In this document: piece after piece, positions 36,901-44,476 of the stretch
Layout: every line of letters begins with the position of its first letter
How positions within the stretch are numbered: position 1 is the stretch's first letter
From: Micropruina sp.
GTDB taxonomy: Bacteria > Actinomycetota > Actinomycetes > Propionibacteriales > Propionibacteriaceae
Reading direction: 5' to 3'
NCBI GenBank assembly: GCA_016716635.1
Contig: JADJVZ010000014.1
Span: 310,001 to 374,000, forward strand
Length of the DNA stretch: 64,000 bases
Made by a program: the position numbers and the translations under genes
Notes under the pieces: model-generated
Database searches by the model: none
Told to the model about the DNA's origin: nothing
Seen by the model: only the letters and a program-made list of their open reading frames with translations

Positions 36901-38498
36901 GGCCGTCCTGCCTTCGCCGAGGCCGCTGGACGAACGCCTTGGGCCCTGCCTGCTTCGATGTCGACCAGATCGATAGTGGCGAGGATCCGCCCGAAGGTGA
37001 CGGGGTGTGTCGCTGGGTCCACGGCCTTTTGGTCAATCTGGGCTTCGATGAAGCGGTCAAATTTGGGTCGATTCGCTGGCTGCAGCGTGCCTCGAATTCG
37101 ACGGCGGGCCACCTCGAAGGCGCTTCGGCTCTCGACGGCCGCGACCCGTAGGTCGTGGATCGCCGAGCCGCTGAGCAGACGTTCGTCCCGGTCGCCTCCA
37201 AGCACTTGCGCCGCCGCAAAAAGGTGGGCGTCATCCCGCACGTTCTCGGCGGCACCGACGCCGCTGGGGGCGAGGAACGGCCCGGCCCAGGCGGAAACCG
37301 TGTGCGCGGTGTCGTCCGTGAGGTGCGTGGTTACCAACGCGTCCCGCAGGTCCGACAGCGGACGCGCGACCGAGTCGTGCAGCACGTGGAAGTCGTAGGA
37401 CGAGCGTCCGACGCTCGAGAATCCCCGCTCCTTCACGCTGTGCGCGAGGGACTCGGCGAGGTCGTAGGCGGCATGGTAGGGAAAGTGTGGTTTGACCAAC
37501 GCGATGCCGGCGGCCGCCGTGAGGTGCCCCGCTTCGGCCGCGGTGGCCCCGTTTGCCGCTGCCTCAGCCACCGCATCACGGATGGGCGCGCTGGCGGCGG
37601 AGGCGTGCTCGAACGCGGTCAAGTAGGCGGAGGTGAAGCGGATCGCCAGGCGTCCGTCGCAAATGAACGTGGTGTCGTCGCCGCCCAGGATCAGCGGCAA
37701 TAACCAATCCTTGAGATCGGGCACGGACTGGCTCACGGCCGCCACCGCAGCGTCGAACGCGCTGGCGGTGCAGTCGGCGAGCGCTTCGCTAAAGGCGCGG
37801 TAGGTATCCACCTCCACCAGGCGTTGGATGATCTCGCCGATCCGGTTTCCGTCCGCGTGCACGATGGCCACCCAGCCCGCGTTTGCCACCTCGCGGGAAA
37901 GGTCCTTCAACGTCACCCTTCGCACCTCCTTGCTCCAGGAGGCTCGGGCCGTATCGGCTCGCTCGGCCGCAAGGCGGGCCAGCGGCGAGACTTGGGTCTT
38001 GGCGCCCGGCGCGAAGTTCATGAGGGAGGCGGACGGACGTCCGGTCAGGGAACAAGCCTCCATGAAGGGCTGTAACGGCGCCCGGACCCGAGGAGAAGGA
38101 CGCCCCCAGCGCGCTCGGGCGTGGAACCCATGCAGTGCCTCAAGGCGAACCATAGGGTCGCCCGCCAGTGTCGTGGGCTCGACGTAACCCCAAAGATCCA
38201 TGCCTGGCGCCTGGTCGAGGGCCCGCAGGGTGACCGCCGTGACGATCTCGCGGCCAACGGCAGGGTCATCGACCAGCAGCACCGCCTTGCCTGAGGTACA
38301 GACGACGATGTCAACCTGGGATTGGTGCAGGCCACCGAGGGCCTTCACGGCCTCCTCGACCCAGGTCGCCACGTCTTTGATCAGGGCGCTGGCGCCCACC
38401 TGAAACCGCTGCCGCGAGGACTGAAAAATGAAGTCCTGATTCGATCCGGTTTCGATCAAGACCCAGGCTCGCGCCTTGGATTCCACGACGGTGCTCAT
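36897..38498 (-). CDS. cas10: Cas10-like large subunit with GGDD palm, lacking the N-terminal HD nuclease
   Basis: A 533-aa protein, roughly half or two-thirds of a usual Cas10. It starts directly with the first palm-type segment (AWVLIETGSNQDFIFQSSRQRFQVGASALI), so the HD DNase domain is absent. The second palm carries the metal Asp in VHADGNRIGE (about residue 216) and the synthetase motif LILGGDDTTFIC (GGDD at 272-275), then AGIALVKPHFPYHAAYDLAESL. An intact GGDD predicts cyclic oligoadenylate synthesis on target RNA binding. DNA degradation by Cas10 itself is not expected. The operon also encodes Csx3 and a CARF-type effector, which use that messenger. ATGA overlaps join it to csx3 and the Cas7-5-11 gene. 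Confidence 0.88.
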   Translation of the reverse strand: MSTVVESKARAWVLIETGSNQDFIFQSSRQRFQVGASALIKDVATWVEEAVKALGGLHQSQVDIVVCTSGKAVLLVDDPAVGREIVTAVTLRALDQAPGMDLWGYVEPTTLAGDPMVRLEALHGFHARARWGRPSPRVRAPLQPFMEACSLTGRPSASLMNFAPGAKTQVSPLARLAAERADTARASWSKEVRRVTLKDLSREVANAGWVAIVHADGNRIGEIIQRLVEVDTYRAFSEALADCTASAFDAAVAAVSQSVPDLKDWLLPLILGGDDTTFICDGRLAIRFTSAYLTAFEHASAASAPIRDAVAEAAANGATAAEAGHLTAAAGIALVKPHFPYHAAYDLAESLAHSVKERGFSSVGRSSYDFHVLHDSVARPLSDLRDALVTTHLTDDTAHTVSAWAGPFLAPSGVGAAENVRDDAHLFAAAQVLGGDRDERLLSGSAIHDLRVAAVESRSAFEVARRRIRGTLQPANRPKFDRFIEAQIDQKAVDPATHPVTFGRILATIDLVDIEAGRAQGVRPAASAKAGRP

Positions 38499-38851
38499 GC
38501 CTGTCGCCCTTCAGGTGTTCGGATGTCGGGTTGTTCTAGCTGTTCCCTGGTAAGCAGGCCACCGACCGGCATGGACGGCTCGTGTGAGATCGCCACGATG
38601 TAGGCGTCCAGCTTGGGATCGAAGATGGCAACGGTCGCGAACCGATGGGCCAGCACATGGACGATGGCCGCCATCGCCGCCAGGCTGCACGGGCCGTTGA
38701 CCCCGATCAGCCCTCCGCCGTCGAGTTGACCCTGGGCTGCAAGGGCGTTGATAGCTGCCGCGGCATCCCGGACGACCGCGTCGCCGCTAGCAGGCTCCCC
38801 GAACCCCACGTGCAGCCGTCTTCCGACTCGGGTGATCAAGAAGGTAGGCAT
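38495..38851 (-). CDS. csx3: Csx3, predicted cyclic-oligoadenylate ring nuclease
   Basis: A 118-aa protein of the Csx3 (Crn3) family. The core reads GGLIGVNGPCSLAAMAAIVHVLAHRFATVAIFDPKLDAYIVAISHEP, aligning with the Csx3 pattern of a glycine-rich GxGPxWLxxxLAHxxxxxxxVAVxDPxLGAxVVxxSH. Csx3 was first described as an RNA deadenylase and later shown to degrade cA4, switching off type III signalling. It sits between the membrane effector and cas10, 2 nt after the first and overlapping the second by 4 bp, so activator and off-switch are produced together. Confidence 0.87.
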   Translation of the reverse strand: MPTFLITRVGRRLHVGFGEPASGDAVVRDAAAAINALAAQGQLDGGGLIGVNGPCSLAAMAAIVHVLAHRFATVAIFDPKLDAYIVAISHEPSMPVGGLLTREQLEQPDIRTPEGRQA

Positions 38852-38853
38852 TC

Positions 38854-39672
38854 CTATGGCCCCTTGACCGTGTTAGGCGCGTGGGACGTGAACAGATTGT
38901 TGGGATCAGTGAGCGCCAGTAGCATGAACCGCCCATCCGGATTCCCCGGAAACCCCGACGGTATGACGGTGGCCGGCAGCCCCGCAGCGGCGGCAACTAG
39001 AAACATCGTGACACCCATGGGCTTGTTGTCGCTCGTGATATCGACGATCGCACCGTCACCGGGAAGGTCGCGCACGTACCTCTCGAGGTCGGCGATTCTG
39101 CCTTCCTCGACCGCGAAACGACTAGGCCGAATGCCGCCGACCTCGGAGATACTCACGAGGTGCCCTTTGCTTTGTGCCCACTTCCGCAAGGTCGTCAACC
39201 ACTGCTTCTCGTTATCGACAGGTGGGGCGCCAGGAGAAGATGCGCTTTGCCCCCCGGGTGCCGCCAAGATCACGTGGACGCTAGTCAGGTTCGGTAGGTT
39301 GATGATCAGCCGCTGCACGGCACTGATCTTTCTTTCGTCCTTTTCTTCTTCTTCCGCGGTGGCTCCGAGGACGCTGATCAGCGTGGTGATCTTCTCCAGA
39401 TCCTTGCCATCAAGGCTGTCCACGGTCGTCGGCAGCTCTAGGCGCCGCCGTCGCGCGAACTCCTTCCCCGCGAACAAAAGGAAGAAAGCGAGCGTGAAGG
39501 ACCCCAAGATAATGACCCATCCCAGCGTCGAGATGCTCGTGCCAATCAGAATGAACACCTGGGTCAAGAGCGAGGGAATCAAAGCCACCGTCACAAGAAG
39601 GCTTCCCTGCGCAGCCCGTCCAGCCCCCATGATCGAGCCCCACGTGGGTGAAACTTTGCCTCGATGTCTCAC
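38854..39672 (-). CDS. Two-TM membrane protein with C-terminal CARF-like domain (Cam1-type effector candidate)
   Basis: A 272-aa protein and first gene of the effector operon. Two hydrophobic helices occupy about residues 24-45 (LLVTVALIPSLLTQVFILIG) and 48-68 (TLGWVIILGSFTLAFFLLFAG), followed by basic KEFARRRR. The soluble part starts with SVHVILAAPGG and has GDGAIVDITSDNKPMGVTMFLVAA near residues 207-230. This matches the CARF pattern hxDhTxxxKxM plus a following helix. A ligand-gated membrane effector such as Cam1 (one TM plus CARF) is the nearest described type; here there are two TM segments. GTG 39672 is used, but ATG 39630 (MGAGRAAQ) is a plausible start. No nuclease domain is present. 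Confidence 0.7.
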   Translation of the reverse strand: MRHRGKVSPTWGSIMGAGRAAQGSLLVTVALIPSLLTQVFILIGTSISTLGWVIILGSFTLAFFLLFAGKEFARRRRLELPTTVDSLDGKDLEKITTLISVLGATAEEEEKDERKISAVQRLIINLPNLTSVHVILAAPGGQSASSPGAPPVDNEKQWLTTLRKWAQSKGHLVSISEVGGIRPSRFAVEEGRIADLERYVRDLPGDGAIVDITSDNKPMGVTMFLVAAAAGLPATVIPSGFPGNPDGRFMLLALTDPNNLFTSHAPNTVKGP

Positions 39673-39731
39673 AGTCCCTCGCTATCGTCAGCACATCATC
39701 GTTCACAAACCGCGACTGCGAGGAGCATGGC

Positions 39732-40472
39732 ATGCCGACGATCTGGGAAGTGCGCATATCGGGGATTGAGCCCAGTAACGTCCGAATGTCGGGAATGCAT
39801 CGGTTCTTGTCCGCATGGTTCTCCGAGACGGACGTGGAGCATGCCAGCCGAAAGGCGTACAGCGTCAAATCTCGCCTCGACGGTTCAGCAGGGGTGGCGT
39901 TTCGGATCGGTTGCGTCGAGGACGGCCTCGCGCAGGCGCTGAGCACCTTGCAGTCGGGGCGCGCCATTCAATTTGGAACGACCTTCCCGCGTGTGGGCAT
40001 CGTGGAGTCGGTCACCTGCGTGGCCGAAAGCACCTGGGCCGACCTGGCGGCCGACCTTGGCACCGCGCAGTGGCGCCTTGAGTTCACGTCCCCATGCGTG
40101 GTGCGCACAGCCGGGGTTGCCCAACCGTGGCCGGAACCGTTCGCGCTCCTTCGTGGATTGGCAGTGCGCTGGCCCGCGCAAGAAGGCGCCGCAGAGTTCG
40201 ACGAGAGCGCTGCCCGCGCGGTTGCCGTGACCTCGGCGACGATCCGCGACGTCGCCTATCTTGACGCACCCACGCCTCTGCGCGGGGCCGTCGGTACCGC
40301 CGAATGGACCTGGGTACCAGCGCGTTCGGGGCTACCGAGCACGGATGAGGGTCGCCACACGATCGAACGACTCATGCGCCTCGCAGAGTTCGCCGGGATG
40401 GGAGGCTACGTTCAACACGGCATGGGGTCTGTTGTCGTCGCCGGACGGGCCGGTAAACCCGCCGAACGATGA
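39732..40472 (+). CDS. cas6: Cas6 CRISPR RNA endonuclease
   Basis: A 246-aa RAMP protein that should cut precursor crRNA within the repeat. ATG 39732 (MPTIWEVRISGIEPSNVRMSG) follows GAGGAG by 6 nt. The C-terminal RNA-binding glycine-rich loop is FAGMGGYVQHGMGSVVVAG, and the preceding ERLMRLAEFAG helix is typical of Cas6. The catalytic His cannot be fixed by eye. It is divergent from the effector operon across 59 bp, and its stop overlaps the RT-cas1 start (ATGA), which groups Cas6 with adaptation rather than with the effector. In some relatives Cas6 is fused to the N-terminus of RT-Cas1; here it is separate. Confidence 0.85.
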   Translation: MPTIWEVRISGIEPSNVRMSGMHRFLSAWFSETDVEHASRKAYSVKSRLDGSAGVAFRIGCVEDGLAQALSTLQSGRAIQFGTTFPRVGIVESVTCVAESTWADLAADLGTAQWRLEFTSPCVVRTAGVAQPWPEPFALLRGLAVRWPAQEGAAEFDESAARAVAVTSATIRDVAYLDAPTPLRGAVGTAEWTWVPARSGLPSTDEGRHTIERLMRLAEFAGMGGYVQHGMGSVVVAGRAGKPAER

Positions 40473-42343
40473 CACAAACGCTCCATCAGCGATTGGCCGA
40501 GATCTCTACGCTGAACGCAGCGTGGCTGGAGCTTGTGGCCAAGGACGCAGCAGACGGCGCGATCAGCGCAGGATTGGCAGCCTTCGCCGAGAACCTCAAG
40601 GAGAACCTGCAGGAGATTGCGACTTCCCTCACTGACGGCACCTTCGAACCTGACGATCTCGTCGAGGTTCGCATCCCCAAGGACGACGGTTCCAAGCGGG
40701 TCTTGCAGATCCCCACGGCCAGAGACCGGGTGGTTGAACGCGCCCTGCTCGACCTCATCACTCCCTGGGTCGACCCTATCCTCGGGGCCGCCGCTTTCGG
40801 CTTCCGTCCAGGGCTGGGAGTGGTGGACGCCGTCCAAGCGGTGGTCCGCTTGCGGGAGGAGGGATACAACTGGGTGTTGCGAACGGATATCAAGGACTGC
40901 TTCCCCACCCTTGACCCAACCCAGGCCACGGGCGCCTTGCGGTCGCTGGTTCCCGATGCTGCGGTGGTCGCCCTGGTGGTCAAGTTCACGCAGCGTTGCG
41001 TGCGCTCCTCCAAGGGGCGCGCCGTCGCGCCAGGCCTCCCGCAGGGCAGCCCCTTGTCTCCCCTGCTGTGCAATCTCGCCCTCTTGCCTTTGGACGGCGC
41101 CTTGACATCGAAAGGCCACCCCACCATCCGCTACGCCGACGATCTAGTCATCGCGGCCCGCTCAAAGCAAGCCGCCGAGCAAGCCCTCATGATCGTGCGC
41201 GACACGTTGGAAAGGATGACGATGACGATCGCGGAAGAGAAGACGGAGGTGATGTCCTTCGACGATGGGTTCTGCTTCTTGGGCGAGGACTTCGGGAACC
41301 GCTACCCACCAGAGCTCGCGGATCATCGGGTGACGACACCGGAGCGGCGCATCCTCTACGCAGCCCGTCAGGGTGGCCGGGTTCGCGTGAAGTCCGGGCG
41401 GGTGATCGTCGAAAGCGAGGACGCAGTCGAACTCCTGTCGGTTCCTCAGTCGCAGGTGTCACGCATCGTGTGCTTTGGGGCCGTCGGCCTATCGGCCGGT
41501 GCTCGCGCTTGGGCCATGGGAACGGACGTGCCGGTGACCTTCGCTTCCCGGCGAGGCAGTTACCAAGGGCAACTGCTCGCCGCCACGGGAGGGCCGCGGG
41601 TGGCACGCCTTAAGGCGCAACTGGCCATGACCGAGGCTGCCGCGCTGGGCATCGCGCGCCGAATCGTCGAGGCCAAGTTGGTGAAGCAGGCGGTGTTGCT
41701 GCGTCACTTCTTGCGAGAGGACAACGCGCGGACCGTGTCACCGTCCATCGCGCAGATCGAGGCCATGGTGGCCATGTTGGGCCAAGCGACGACCACCATG
41801 GAACTCATGGGCCTCGAGGGAGCGGCGGCGAACGCCTACTTCGGCGCCTGGCGGGCGCTGCTCCCCGAGGAACTGGCCTTTTCCGGGAGGAATCGTCAAC
41901 CTCCCCTCGATGTGGTCAATGCGGCCCTCTCCCTCGGCTACACAATCCTGCAAGGTGAATGCGCCACCGCCGTGGTGGCGACAGGGCTGGAACCAGCGAT
42001 CGGCTGCTTGCACACCGAATCCCGAAACCAACCTGCCCTGGTACTGGATCTCATGGAGGAGTTCCGGCCCTTGATCGTTGATCAAGTGGTGCTCCAACTG
42101 GCCCGGAGCCACGCCCTACGCCCAGAGCATGGGGAAACACCTAAGGGAAAGACCGGTGTCTTGCTCACGCGAGCGGGAAAGGAGGCATTGCTGCCCGCCT
42201 ACGAACGGCGAATGCTCACCCATGCGCGCTCCCTCCCAGACTTCAGCGGCACGTGGCGGCGACATCTCTACCGTCAGGCGCAGCAACTGCGCGCGGCCAT
42301 CGAGGGCGACGAACTTGCGTTCACGGGTCTGTCATGGCGCTGA
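40469..42343 (+). CDS. Reverse transcriptase-Cas1 fusion protein
   Basis: A 624-aa fusion. Residues about 1-285 are a group II-intron-like reverse transcriptase with motif A in LRTDIKDCFPTL (Asp140), the QGSPLSPLLCNL motif (about 192-203) and catalytic YADD at 222-225. Residues about 292-620 are Cas1. Catalytic residues are Glu450 in MELMGLEGAAANAYFGAWR, His515 in IGCLHTESRN and the acidic group Asp527/Glu530 in LVLDLMEEFRP. All RT and integrase residues are present, so the protein should integrate spacers and convert RNA-derived ones to DNA. It lies in a cas6-RTcas1-cas2 operon with overlaps on both sides. Its 3' end is the source of the decayed copies at 28.5 and 44.5 kb. Confidence 0.95.
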   Translation: MTQTLHQRLAEISTLNAAWLELVAKDAADGAISAGLAAFAENLKENLQEIATSLTDGTFEPDDLVEVRIPKDDGSKRVLQIPTARDRVVERALLDLITPWVDPILGAAAFGFRPGLGVVDAVQAVVRLREEGYNWVLRTDIKDCFPTLDPTQATGALRSLVPDAAVVALVVKFTQRCVRSSKGRAVAPGLPQGSPLSPLLCNLALLPLDGALTSKGHPTIRYADDLVIAARSKQAAEQALMIVRDTLERMTMTIAEEKTEVMSFDDGFCFLGEDFGNRYPPELADHRVTTPERRILYAARQGGRVRVKSGRVIVESEDAVELLSVPQSQVSRIVCFGAVGLSAGARAWAMGTDVPVTFASRRGSYQGQLLAATGGPRVARLKAQLAMTEAAALGIARRIVEAKLVKQAVLLRHFLREDNARTVSPSIAQIEAMVAMLGQATTTMELMGLEGAAANAYFGAWRALLPEELAFSGRNRQPPLDVVNAALSLGYTILQGECATAVVATGLEPAIGCLHTESRNQPALVLDLMEEFRPLIVDQVVLQLARSHALRPEHGETPKGKTGVLLTRAGKEALLPAYERRMLTHARSLPDFSGTWRRHLYRQAQQLRAAIEGDELAFTGLSWR

Positions 42344-42618
42344 CAGCCGTGATCGCTTACGACGTCAGCGAGGATCGCCGGCGCTCCCACGTTGCTGCCG
42401 TCCTTCAAAAGTATGGCGATCGCATCCAGTTCTCCGTGTTCCTCTGCCGCGTCGAAGAAGACACCCTCAAGCAGCTGACCACCACCATGCGCACCATCAT
42501 CGACACCGCCACCGATTCGATCTACGTCTTCCGACAATGCCAAGACTGCTGGAGCACCGTCGAAACAATCGGACAAGCCTCGCCCCCCGAGCCAACCCTC
42601 TACTGGGCGGTACTCTGA
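42334..42618 (+). CDS. cas2: Cas2
   Basis: A 94-aa adaptation protein that bridges two Cas1 dimers. It begins MALTAVIAYDVSEDRRRSHVAAVLQKYGDRIQFSVFLCRV, with the conserved N-terminal strand and Asp in YDVSEDRRR, and continues DTATDSIYVFRQCQDCW. The length is normal. The start lies 10 bp inside the RT-cas1 stop. The array 2 leader begins 31 bp after the stop. Confidence 0.95.
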   Translation: MALTAVIAYDVSEDRRRSHVAAVLQKYGDRIQFSVFLCRVEEDTLKQLTTTMRTIIDTATDSIYVFRQCQDCWSTVETIGQASPPEPTLYWAVL

Positions 42619-42649
42619 AGACCAGGAAATCCCTGCCCTTAGCTGCCGG

Positions 42650-42818
42650 GGGGGGTGGCAGCTTGATCACGCAATGGCACCGAGGGTGCGTTGCCCACCT
42701 GACAAGGCACGATGCCACCAAAACTGCCAACTCGGGCACCCTTGCGCGACGCGAAGCAGCGGGGGTCTGCAACCGTGGATACGTTTCCCCTAGTCACAAG
42801 GTCAGAAAAACCGCCGGG
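42650..42818 (+). promoter_or_regulatory. CRISPR array 2 leader
   Basis: About 169 bp between cas2 and the first repeat. It matches the array 1 leader throughout, best in the repeat-proximal 50 bp ending AACCGCCGGG. A G-run at its start (42648-42655) and the ACCTGACAAGGC / GATGCCACCAAAACTGCCA blocks are common to both leaders and may be recognition sites for adaptation proteins or promoter parts. Confidence 0.88.
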
Positions 42819-43847
42819 GTTGCACGGCACCCCACTCACGAATGTGAATTGAAACACGAGTGGCCGGCTGACAGGACGAAGTGGCCGGCTGACAGGACGA
42901 AGCGGTCCCTGCCAACGTTGCACGGCACCCCACTCACGAATGTGAATTGAAACGGCTGCGCCACAGAGGTTGCGGATATTGTCGTCCAAGTGTTGCACGG
43001 CACCCCACTCACGAATGTGAATTGAAACCTTTGTGAGTGGAGGTACGAACTTGCGGCGGTTGCACGGCACCCCACTCACGAATGTGAATTGAAACACTGT
43101 TCCAGAGCAGCTGCAGAACCAGCGTTGCACCTGCGGTTGCACGGCACCCCACTCACGAATGTGAATTGAAACGATCTGCTTGTCGATGCCTCTCCTGGCT
43201 TCGTCCGTGTTGCACGGCACCCCACTCACGAATGTGAATTGAAACTCGGGGATGGGGCGGGGGTCGCTGGATTCGGACATGTTGCACGGCACCCCACTCA
43301 CGAATGTGAATTGAAACCCGTCAGACCTCCGACGATGAGGGCGAGGACCACCAAAAGGGGTCGCAAGAATCGGCGCATGTTGCACGGCACCCCACTCGCG
43401 AATGTGAATTGAAACTGGCGACATGGCGCCCACCAGCATCATCAGGGAATTGCACGGCACCCCGCTCACGAATGTGAATTGAAACGCTCCGGCGTTGATG
43501 CTGCCGATGATGATGATGATGAGTAGTTGCACGGCACCCCCCTCACGAATGTGAATTGAAACCCGGGAACACAAACCACATCTCTCTCGGTACGGAGTAG
43601 TTGCACGGCACCCCACTCACGAATGTGAATTGAAACGCGTGCGCCTCCAGCAGGGGGCTGGAACCGTTTATCCTGTTGCACGGCACCCCGCTCACGAATG
43701 TGAATTGAAACCGGGTAGGTAATGGGGTGACGTCGAGGTGTCGGGCCGCTGCACGGTGCCCCACTCAACGAATGTGAATTGAAACTCGTGCCAGTCGCAG
43801 ACCGATTCCCACGAGACCGTTGCACGTCGCCCCACTCAAGAATGTGA
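42819..43847 (+). CRISPR. CRISPR array 2: 14 repeats (last two degenerate), 13 spacers
   Basis: It has the same 37-nt repeat and orientation as array 1. Repeats start at 42819, 42917, 42992, 43059, 43136, 43209, 43281, 43379, 43449, 43526, 43600, 43675, 43748 and 43819. Repeats 8-10 and 12 carry single substitutions, repeat 13 has an insertion and several changes, and repeat 14 lacks its 3' end, so decay increases away from the leader. Spacer lengths are 61, 38, 30, 40, 36, 35, 61, 33, 40, 37, 38, 36, 33. The first spacer contains a 21-nt tandem duplication, and the ninth is rich in GAT triplets. The array lies directly behind cas2. Confidence 0.99.
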
Positions 43848-43958
43848 GATCAGGATCTGGTTGGCCTCGCTCTCGGCCCGCGAGTCAACGCGGGTAGCGT
43901 ACTGTCACTTCTGAGCAGGCCCGCAGAAGCATCTCGCGCACGACGCGACGGCGAGGGT

Positions 43959-44465
43959 TCAGTCAGACAGAAGCCCGACGCCGCCGAAGCCGCGGACGAT
44001 CCAGCGGGTGATCCAGTAGGCGAGCATTGAGGCGGCGATGAGCTCCATGGAGGCAACAAAGGTCACGTCGCCGACGCCGTTGAAGGCCAGCCACACGCCC
44101 GCCATGGCGACGCCTGCGTTGAACATATGCAGGAACGCCACATGGAGGGCACCCAACACGATGGGCGCGAGAATCACGATCGTCCAGACCAGGGCTGCGG
44201 GAATGCCTTTGGTGAACGTGGTGAGGGTATTCACCCCGATCGGCTTGAGCAGGAAAGCGATCACCTCGGAGGCGGCGAAGAAACCCAGCACCAGTCCACC
44301 AGGCGAGGGCAGGCGCCGATGTCCCAGGCGCGAGATTCCGCGAATGGAGAGGAAGCGAGCCACGGCGAACAGCCCGTACAGCACCAACATGGCCAGACCC
44401 AGCACGGCGTTCGGCGGCCCCGGGGAGCCTTGTGCGAACGAGATGAGATTCTGGCAGGTCAACAT
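43959..44465 (-). CDS. Hypothetical multi-pass membrane protein
   Basis: A 168-aa hydrophobic protein with about four predicted helices: AVLGLAMLVLYGLFAVARFL, GGLVLGFFAASEVIAFLL, IPAALVWTIVILAPIVLGALHVAFL and ELIAASMLAYWITRWIVRG. It matches no family I know. It lies between the decayed end of array 2 and a cas1/cas2 fossil, on the minus strand. It could be a passenger of the island or the survivor of an older insertion. The 110 bp between the array and this gene hold nothing recognisable. Confidence 0.6.
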   Translation of the reverse strand: MLTCQNLISFAQGSPGPPNAVLGLAMLVLYGLFAVARFLSIRGISRLGHRRLPSPGGLVLGFFAASEVIAFLLKPIGVNTLTTFTKGIPAALVWTIVILAPIVLGALHVAFLHMFNAGVAMAGVWLAFNGVGDVTFVASMELIAASMLAYWITRWIVRGFGGVGLLSD

Positions 44466-44476
44466 CGTCGCTCGAC

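Noticed and set aside
43486..43525. GAT-triplet run in spacer 9 of array 2 as a microsatellite
   Set aside because: It lies cleanly within one normal-length spacer and is better explained as sampled source sequence.
42639..43825. 325-codon and shorter minus-strand frames across array 2 with the same repeated motif
   Set aside because: Same cause: translated CRISPR repeats, no ribosome site, frame changes at spacers.
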